DNA of 25,919 nt from Folioceros fuciformis (taxonomy: Eukaryota > Anthocerotophyta > Anthocerotopsida > Anthocerotales), in contig JBNGIO010006298.1 in assembly GCA_049999805.1 (NCBI GenBank), positions 1-25,919 on the forward strand. The letters are read 5' to 3'. Below are positions 20,277 to 25,919 of the stretch, piece by piece. Position 1 is the stretch's first letter; each line of letters starts with the position of its first letter. The translations under genes were made by a program, and so were the position numbers. Under the pieces are notes generated by a model. It was not told where the DNA came from, did no database searches, and saw only the letters and a program-made list of their open reading frames with translations.

Positions 20277-21683
20277 TGTACTGCAATAATGGAAGGGATA
20301 TGAACAGGAGATTCACGTGCCAACATGCCAATGAAATTGCTGTGCGATGCAGGAACATTGGCACTGACTGACTGCTGATGACCTAACATCCACAACACGC
20401 TAGGCAGAGGCGCCTTGCAACCGGGCCTTCTATAGCTCACTCACTGACTCAAAGTGTGAATAAAAAGCAGATTTAAGCAACAGCACTGGGCTGCTGGTCT
20501 ACACGAGCCACAACATTGGCACACCAGTGAAATCAGTGAGAGAGATCAGCAACCGCTCTACCCATAACCAAAAGGAGGCAAGTATGAAACGGTGCGGGAC
20601 AAAACCGCACAACCACCACAGCAGGACACCGACCCAGACCAAGGCATGCCCAGAAAGCACCAACAAGCTGGGGCCATGACACCAGGGGAGCAGTGTGCAG
20701 TAAAGCTGCGTGCTTGGTGCTTGGTGCTTGCCACTGCCAGGCCCAGCAACATCAAGAGGTGAAGCCAGGAAAGAGAAAGAAGTACCATCAGATAATGCGA
20801 CAGGCAGGCCAAAAATTGTGACAGCTGACAGCATCACGGGGAGAAATAGGGCAGGCAGTGATCTTCAACACAAGTTTGCCCGCTCTCTCTGCGACCACAC
20901 TGCTGGCACCGTCTCCGAGATTCGAAGAGTGAGATGCTACTAACGCGGCGCAACCAGCATGCCTGCTCTAATCACGTCAATCCGCTCCTGCTTCCCAACA
21001 TTGCCCCATACCCAGCTCAATTTGTGCCGAGCCTGAACGCTCTCCTCTGCGAAATGCAGGGGAGCGCGTACAGCGCGACCCAAGGCCCATGCAAGGAGAG
21101 AGAACAAGCCACAGTATCGATGGAATAGCCTATGACAGTGAAGGGGAAGGAGAAGAAGAAGAAGAAGGGCTTGAAATCAGATGGCCATGTTTGTCGGCCC
21201 CAACAAGTCACAGTGAACTCATCTTCTCCCCTCTCTCTATTCACCATCCGTCCCGTGAGGTGCCGGCAATGGTCTGCCCTAACCTCCGGTGCCATGTGCC
21301 ACCAACCATCATGTACACCCACCTTCACTTCATGCTCTTGGCCTTCCTATTCCCATTGCAGTTTCTCGTTCCAACAATAAAAGTTGAATGTTCCCTTAAC
21401 GAAGGGTCAACCTAAGAGACTGGACCTAAACTTGGTGCCCAGTGTTTGTTCAAACTTCTTCGCATTTGCCACGAATCGGGAGGGGAAGGCCCGACCTCTC
21501 CCCGAGTCACGATCTCTGCACGACTCCGGCACCTCGTTCATGGATGCTACTGTGGAATACCTCTCCGTGTAACTAGTCTGGAACTGGATTAGGATGCAAC
21601 TCCTGTAGTTCATGACATCCACGGCATCCAGCTCCAGGGCTACAAAAATTGAAAGTGTCAGGGGGACACTACTTCACTGCACT
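20277..21683. other. 1.4-kb region upstream of the RRM gene, no gene seen
   Basis: It should hold the RRM gene's promoter/5' UTR on the left and the ATP12 3' UTR on the right (both genes minus). ORFs up to ~110 codons occur on both strands, but none has family resemblance, matching splice sites or coding-like composition. Confidence 0.45.
21146..21167 (+). repeat. GAA microsatellite
   Basis: A short run of about six GAA/GGA triplets in otherwise non-coding sequence; it produces a spurious poly-Glu or poly-Lys peptide depending on frame. Confidence 0.7.
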
Positions 21684-22927
21684 TTACTTCTCCTCCAGGA
21701 GTCTGAGAAAGACGGAACCTGCGTACACCTTCGCACGGGTATCAGCTATGTCGATGTCATGTCCTCCTTCCACGAGTCCCCACTCTTGGACCTGCACCGC
21801 GTGCAACACGCTCCACCCTGTCAGAATGTGAAGACACTGGAAAAGTTGCAAATAGAGGTGTAGATGGAATCCACCACGGATTACCTGGAAGTCCTCCTCC
21901 AGCCGCATTGCTTCGATGGCTTGCTCAACGGTCAGCCGATTTCGGGAAAGAGCCATAGCGATGAGTAACGAGCGTGCCACCCCCGCAAGATAGTCGACAG
22001 CAGCTAGCTGCCAGTTGTCCGTCTTCTCCAGCTCTTTCCGCATGGCCTCGACCACAGGATCCAGCTGGCTGTCCACCAGGATGCTCGTGGAAACAGCAGG
22101 CCTTTCCCCGATGGCTGTTGCTGCCCAATCCAACAACGGGTCCCACACCTTGGCTTGCCTTTCTGCAGCGGGTAGGGAAGAACATCAGCCTGGCCAAACC
22201 TGCTTGTAACTTTGCAAAGAATTGCAACGGACTACCCACCTGCAAGACGCGCTGGCTCCAAAACTCGGCAGCAAACGGCATCTGTGTGGAAGTACTTCAG
22301 TAACGAGGCTATCACACTTCTCCGATCCTTTGGCACTTGATCAATTGCCGTAGCAGCAAGCTTCATCATTGGCATTGTATAGGGACGAATTCCAGTGCTG
22401 TCCTGGCACACAGTTTGGATTCAGACTCAAGATTGCACTCACCTGATTAACCTAATTCCACCTCACTACCTACAATCAAAATGGCTGATTTTGCAACATC
22501 CCACGCAGGGATGTCCCCACACACCCTAATAAACACTCCCTCCCGACAGCAAGAGGCGGCACAAAGACAGTCTCACCTGCCACTCCCACTCAGCAGCGAT
22601 TGCCAGAGCCAGAGCTGGAGTCGGCACCGTCAGCGGCTTCCTGGCAGGGGTTCTCAGCAGCCGCTGGTCCAGCATAACCGAATATCCAGAACCATCCTCA
22701 GCCGGTTTCATGTGAGCCTTCTTGTAGAATCTCCTACCTACGACGCCGCTGCTGCCAAGGCCAGGAGGGATCTGCGCAGCGGCCTCTTGCAGCGAGGAGT
22801 CAGATCCCGCATCGCTGCTTGAATTCCTAGCAGACACGGGCATTCGAGGGAGCACAAGCTCGCTGTCAGCGGCGGTGCATCTTCCCACGGACTCCACCAG
22901 CTCACGCAGCGATCGCCGCCACGCCAT
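21684..22927 (-). CDS. ATP12: Mitochondrial F1-ATPase assembly factor 2 (ATP12)
   Basis: ATP12 is a mitochondrial-matrix chaperone that holds free F1 alpha subunit until the alpha3beta3 hexamer of ATP synthase assembles. Exons, minus: 22577-22927, 22240-22402, 21885-22162, 21684-21791; phases agree and give 299 aa, the usual size. The first ~60 residues (MAWRRSLRELVESVGRCTAA) are Arg/Ser-rich with few acids at the start, fitting a mitochondrial presequence. Conserved stretches: GRRFYKKAHMKP, YSVMLDQRLLRTPARKPLTV, LALAIAAEWEWQ, RPYTMPMMKLAATAIDQVP, LKYFHTDAVCCR, VWDPLLDWA, NWQLAAVDYLAGVARSLLIA, LTVEQAIEAMRLEEDFQ, and the C-terminal WGLVEGGHDIDIADTRAKVY. The ATG at 22927 was preferred because it begins the amphipathic, basic presequence. 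Confidence 0.95.
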
Positions 22928-23643
22928 AACCAGCCGCACTCAATCTTTGGTCCAACCTCGAAGCGTTCCTCGGGTGGAAAAACGTCATAACACATCTGGT
23001 TGCCTTCAGTTTTGTCGGCTTCAGGAGTACGATGGTCGCGAATCAAACCAACAATATGTGAGTCGTTCACGATACAACGCGCCAATCGCATGTCGTTCCT
23101 TTTCTACTTTACAGGGCCCCATTTCTACAATGTATGACCGCACGTCCATCACATCTGCCTCTCTGACGACCTAATTTATTGAGCGAATTCGTAAATCCGG
23201 GTTCCGCTGAACGAAAGATCTGAACCCTCTGAACCCAAATTACAGAGAGCCTCTAATCATTCCTGATCACAAGTCAGGGGTGCATGCATATGCATATTTT
23301 GAACCCGCAAGTTCGAGAGACGCGACGCGTGACAAAACGAGACGCATGGTCAAATCCAAGCATACACCAGATTTGCGAACCGCAGTTCGGATTTGTTGGA
23401 TTCCAGTGACATATATACAAGTTTTGGGGAGCCTTCGGCTGCACTTGGAAGTTTTTCACAGATTTGAACTCAGAAGATCTGTCTACCCTGCGGCTACCAA
23501 AATCCAAAGACAGAATAGGATTCCTAGTTCTCTTCCGATAGGAGCACATCTTCAACCTTCGAAGAACTGTACAGTTGCAGAAACTACAACGGGTGAACTA
23601 AAGTACCAGCTTTAGTCACATTGTTCTCGCTGATACACAACCT
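22928..23643. other. Region between ATP12 start and MRF-like stop, no gene seen
   Basis: Both neighbours are on the minus strand, so this should hold the MRF-like 3' UTR and the ATP12 promoter/5' UTR. Short ORFs on both strands lack coding signals. An alternating CATATGCATATT patch near 23285 is the only local oddity. Confidence 0.4.
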
Positions 23644-25919
23644 CTAGTGTGCAGCTTTGCTTGCTTGATCAGTTCCGTTGCCGTTCGAGTGCATCGCACT
23701 CCCGTTCTCGGCTCCATTGGGAAGACCAGACTTGGTATCCAAAGCGAAGGCAGCGCTGAGCCATCCTCCCTCCTTGGCTTGCTTGACAATGGAGGCAAAT
23801 TTTCCTTTCGCCGCAGGAAAATCTAGCGCAAAATCGTCCAGGGCGTCGGTTACTCGATTAAAGCCTTTCAACATCTGGCTAGTGGTTATCAAACCTTCAC
23901 TGGAACATTCCTGCAGAAGAGACAACAGACGATCACTCTTCTTCTCCATTGCCATGAGGAGTGCTCTCTTCACAACTTCGTGGTGGAAGGAGGACATGCT
24001 CAGATCACGGATGCATTGGCATGCCTCCAGAAGCTCCCCGCCAGCCGCAAATTCCTCGAGCAGCTTGATGATCTTGTCTCGGGCATCCTCAACGACCCGC
24101 CCAGTCCCTCCACCCCAGCATCGCAGAACCCGCTCCCCTGCATGACGGGCCGAGAGTAGTGCACGCGCAGTGTGCACAATTTCCCTACCAAGACTCTTCC
24201 CCTCTAGTTGCTCATCGATATCTGCAAGATCCAGGGGGGCCAGTACGTCATCCACAACGGCCCTTGCCAAGAACAAGGCCAACTGGTTGGCAGCATCAGG
24301 AATATCCAACGCAGTGTCCTCTGCTGACTCGAGCAACAGAATGAAGCCTCTGCGAATTTGTTCCACAGGAATTACTTCCGCGTACAGTGCAGATACGAGG
24401 ACAGAAGCCAGCTCCTTCTCATGGTTCTTTCTGTCCATAGCACGCGTTATCAGCTGCTTGACAAATATGGCATAGAACTCAGGGGCAGCCAGATCTTCCA
24501 GGCTCATGATGACTTCAGCTATGTCCTCCGACAGGAAGTACTCCTGAATAATTGTACTAGCACTCTGCTTGAACTTCCACGCAGCAAGATCCGAAGATAT
24601 CGTCCTAGTAAATGTGTGGCCCAGCCAGCCAGCTTCCTTGGCCTTGGCCACGAGAGATTTAGACACCTCCTTGGCATGAGCAGCATCGACAGGCAAGTCG
24701 CCAACTGCATCCAAAAACCTTGTGAAGCCCTTAGCCATCTGGCTGGAGGTGATCAGACCCTCCTCAGCAGCTTCCTGTAACAAGGAGAAGATACGGGGCT
24801 CCGCCTCACTCTTCTCCACAGCAATGCACAGTGCCTGCTTCACAACCTCGTGGTGGAAAAAGGGCACATCCAAATCACGGATGGATCGGCAAGCTTCTGC
24901 ATTGTCCCCGCTCTCGACATACTCACGGAGCACCTGGCTGATGCTGTTCTCCGTCTCCTCCACAGACACATGAGCCGCACCTCCCCCACGTGCAGCAACG
25001 CTCCCATTCCGCTTGACATCCTTAGACTCATGCGATGCAGCAGCAGCAGCAGCAAATGCGGAGCTGAGCCACCCGTCCTCCTTGGCCTTACTCACAAGCC
25101 CCTGCCACATCTCCTGGGCATGAGGGATATCGAGAGCGAGGTCCTCGAGAACATCACTCAGCCTGGTGAACCCCTTGGACATCTGACTGGAAGTAATCAA
25201 GCCCTCGTCAGCAGTCTCATGCAGCAAAGACAGAATGAGCGGCTCGGCCTTCCTCTTCTCCATGGCCAGAGTCAGCGCTTTCTTCACAACCTCGTGGTGG
25301 AAAAACGGCACATTGAGCTCCCGTATGGAGCGGCAAGCTTCCGCCTTATCTCCGCTCTCGGCGTACTCGCTCAGCAGCTCCCCGATCCGCCTCTTCATCT
25401 CCTCTACTGTTACATGCGTAGTCCCTCCCCAGCGCCGCTCCACGATCTCTGCATGGTGCGGAGCCATCAAGTACGTCTTGTCCGCCTTGTGGATCACCTC
25501 CACTCCCAGCGAGCCCTCCGGCAGCACCTTGAGCGCCTTGGACAGAAAAACCGGCGGCAGAATGTCATCCACCACGGAACGAGCCAGAAACAGGGCCAGA
25601 ATATCCGCAGCATCGGGAATGTCCAGAGCCAGGTCATCAGCCGACTCCAGCAGCTTGGTGAAGCCCTTGGCGACCTGGTCCGCCTGGATGACGTCCGCGT
25701 ACAGCGCCGACAGCAAAACGGACGCCATCTCCTTCTCCCGATCGTGTCTGTCCAGCGCCATGGACACGAGCTTCTTCACAAAATGGTGATGGTAACTCGG
25801 GGAGCCAAGATCCCGCAACCCCGCCGCCGCCTCCGCGACATCGTCTGCCACAAAGTACTCCTCCACGATCGTCACCACTTTCTCCTTGTACTGCTCCAGA
25901 GACTGCGCGATGGGTGCCC
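23644..25919 (-). CDS. MRF: MA3-domain translation regulatory factor (MRF/PDCD4-like), five MA3 domains, 5' end off the edge
   Basis: Plant MRF proteins resemble animal PDCD4: MA3 helical repeats bind eIF4A and tune translation, downstream of TOR/S6K in Arabidopsis. The visible part is one uninterrupted exon of ~757 codons ending at the TAG at 23644-23646; the N-terminus lies beyond the right edge. Numbering from the GTG codon at 25878, five MA3 domains are readable: 1-112 (type A, YFVADDVAEAAAGLRDLGSP), 156-275 (type B, AEACRSIRELNVPFFHHEVV), 303-423 (type B, AEACRSIRDLDVPFFHHEVV), 437-550 (type A, YFLSEDIAEVIMSLEDLAAP) and 593-712 (type B, ACQCIRDLSMSSFHHEVV). Each B copy ends with a GWL...F helix. 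The characteristic RCWGGGTGRVVEDARDKI precedes the last domain; the first A-B linker has the related RRWGGTTHVTVEEM. Canonical plant MRFs have four domains, A-B-A-B. The Asn/Ala/Gly-rich tail is disordered. Confidence 0.95.
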   Translation of the reverse strand, partial: APIAQSLEQYKEKVVTIVEEYFVADDVAEAAAGLRDLGSPSYHHHFVKKLVSMALDRHDREKEMASVLLSALYADVIQADQVAKGFTKLLESADDLALDIPDAADILALFLARSVVDDILPPVFLSKALKVLPEGSLGVEVIHKADKTYLMAPHHAEIVERRWGGTTHVTVEEMKRRIGELLSEYAESGDKAEACRSIRELNVPFFHHEVVKKALTLAMEKRKAEPLILSLLHETADEGLITSSQMSKGFTRLSDVLEDLALDIPHAQEMWQGLVSKAKEDGWLSSAFAAAAAASHESKDVKRNGSVAARGGGAAHVSVEETENSISQVLREYVESGDNAEACRSIRDLDVPFFHHEVVKQALCIAVEKSEAEPRIFSLLQEAAEEGLITSSQMAKGFTRFLDAVGDLPVDAAHAKEVSKSLVAKAKEAGWLGHTFTRTISSDLAAWKFKQSASTIIQEYFLSEDIAEVIMSLEDLAAPEFYAIFVKQLITRAMDRKNHEKELASVLVSALYAEVIPVEQIRRGFILLLESAEDTALDIPDAANQLALFLARAVVDDVLAPLDLADIDEQLEGKSLGREIVHTARALLSARHAGERVLRCWGGGTGRVVEDARDKIIKLLEEFAAGGELLEACQCIRDLSMSSFHHEVVKRALLMAMEKKSDRLLSLLQECSSEGLITTSQMLKGFNRVTDALDDFALDFPAAKGKFASIVKQAKEGGWLSAAFALDTKSGLPNGAENGSAMHSNGNGTDQASKAAH

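Noticed and set aside
21089-21415. Plus ORF with a poly-Glu stretch
   Set aside because: The acidic run comes from a GAA microsatellite and the rest has no coding features or splice context.
23678-25789. Plus-strand ORFs of 80-184 codons rich in Ser
   Set aside because: They are antisense to the MA3-domain gene and repeat in step with its internal domain repeats.

Overview
The window is nuclear DNA from a green plant of the streptophyte lineage. The evidence is intron-split genes with GT-AG borders, a plant-type sucrose/H+ symporter, a plant MRF-type protein built of tandem MA3 domains, TAF7, exosome RRP43, mitochondrial ATP12, and a tRNA-Arg with eukaryotic internal promoter boxes. Gene density is high and most introns are about 80-150 nt (a few 42-65 nt). 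This points to a compact genome, such as a streptophyte alga or an early-diverging land plant. I cannot name the species. All exon borders below were placed by eye from splice consensus, reading phase and family homology.

Layout. (1) Positions 1-1496, minus: the first ~478 codons of an unidentified protein that runs off the left edge. (2) 1979-3625, plus: exosome subunit RRP43 (8 exons). It lies divergent to gene 1, and the intronless TAF7 gene (3781-4653) follows only 155 bp later. Next come a 56-codon ORF, an apparently spliced 3' UTR, and a tRNA-Arg(ACG) at 5663-5735. (3) 5865-8316, plus: a kinesin motor protein with altered switch motifs. (4) 8692-11865, minus: a 14-exon SUT2/SUC3-like sucrose transporter, convergent with the kinesin. 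(5) A 100-N assembly gap at 12195-12294. (6) 12483-16060, plus: an unrecognised ~1028-aa protein whose N-terminus is a coding minisatellite (thirteen 39-bp units, each coding for 13 residues). (7) 16355-20276, minus: a low-complexity nuclear-type protein ending in an RRM-like fold split over three exons. (8) 21684-22927, minus: mitochondrial F1-ATPase assembly factor ATP12 (4 exons). (9) 23644 to the right edge, minus: an MA3-domain translation regulator with five MA3 domains in the visible part rather than the usual four.

There is no operon-like pathway here. Several genes are housekeeping information-processing or energy genes (RNA exosome, TFIID, ATP synthase assembly, translation control). 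The most unusual objects are the 1028-aa orphan with its repeat array, the five-MA3 protein, and the kinesin with altered nucleotide-sensing motifs.
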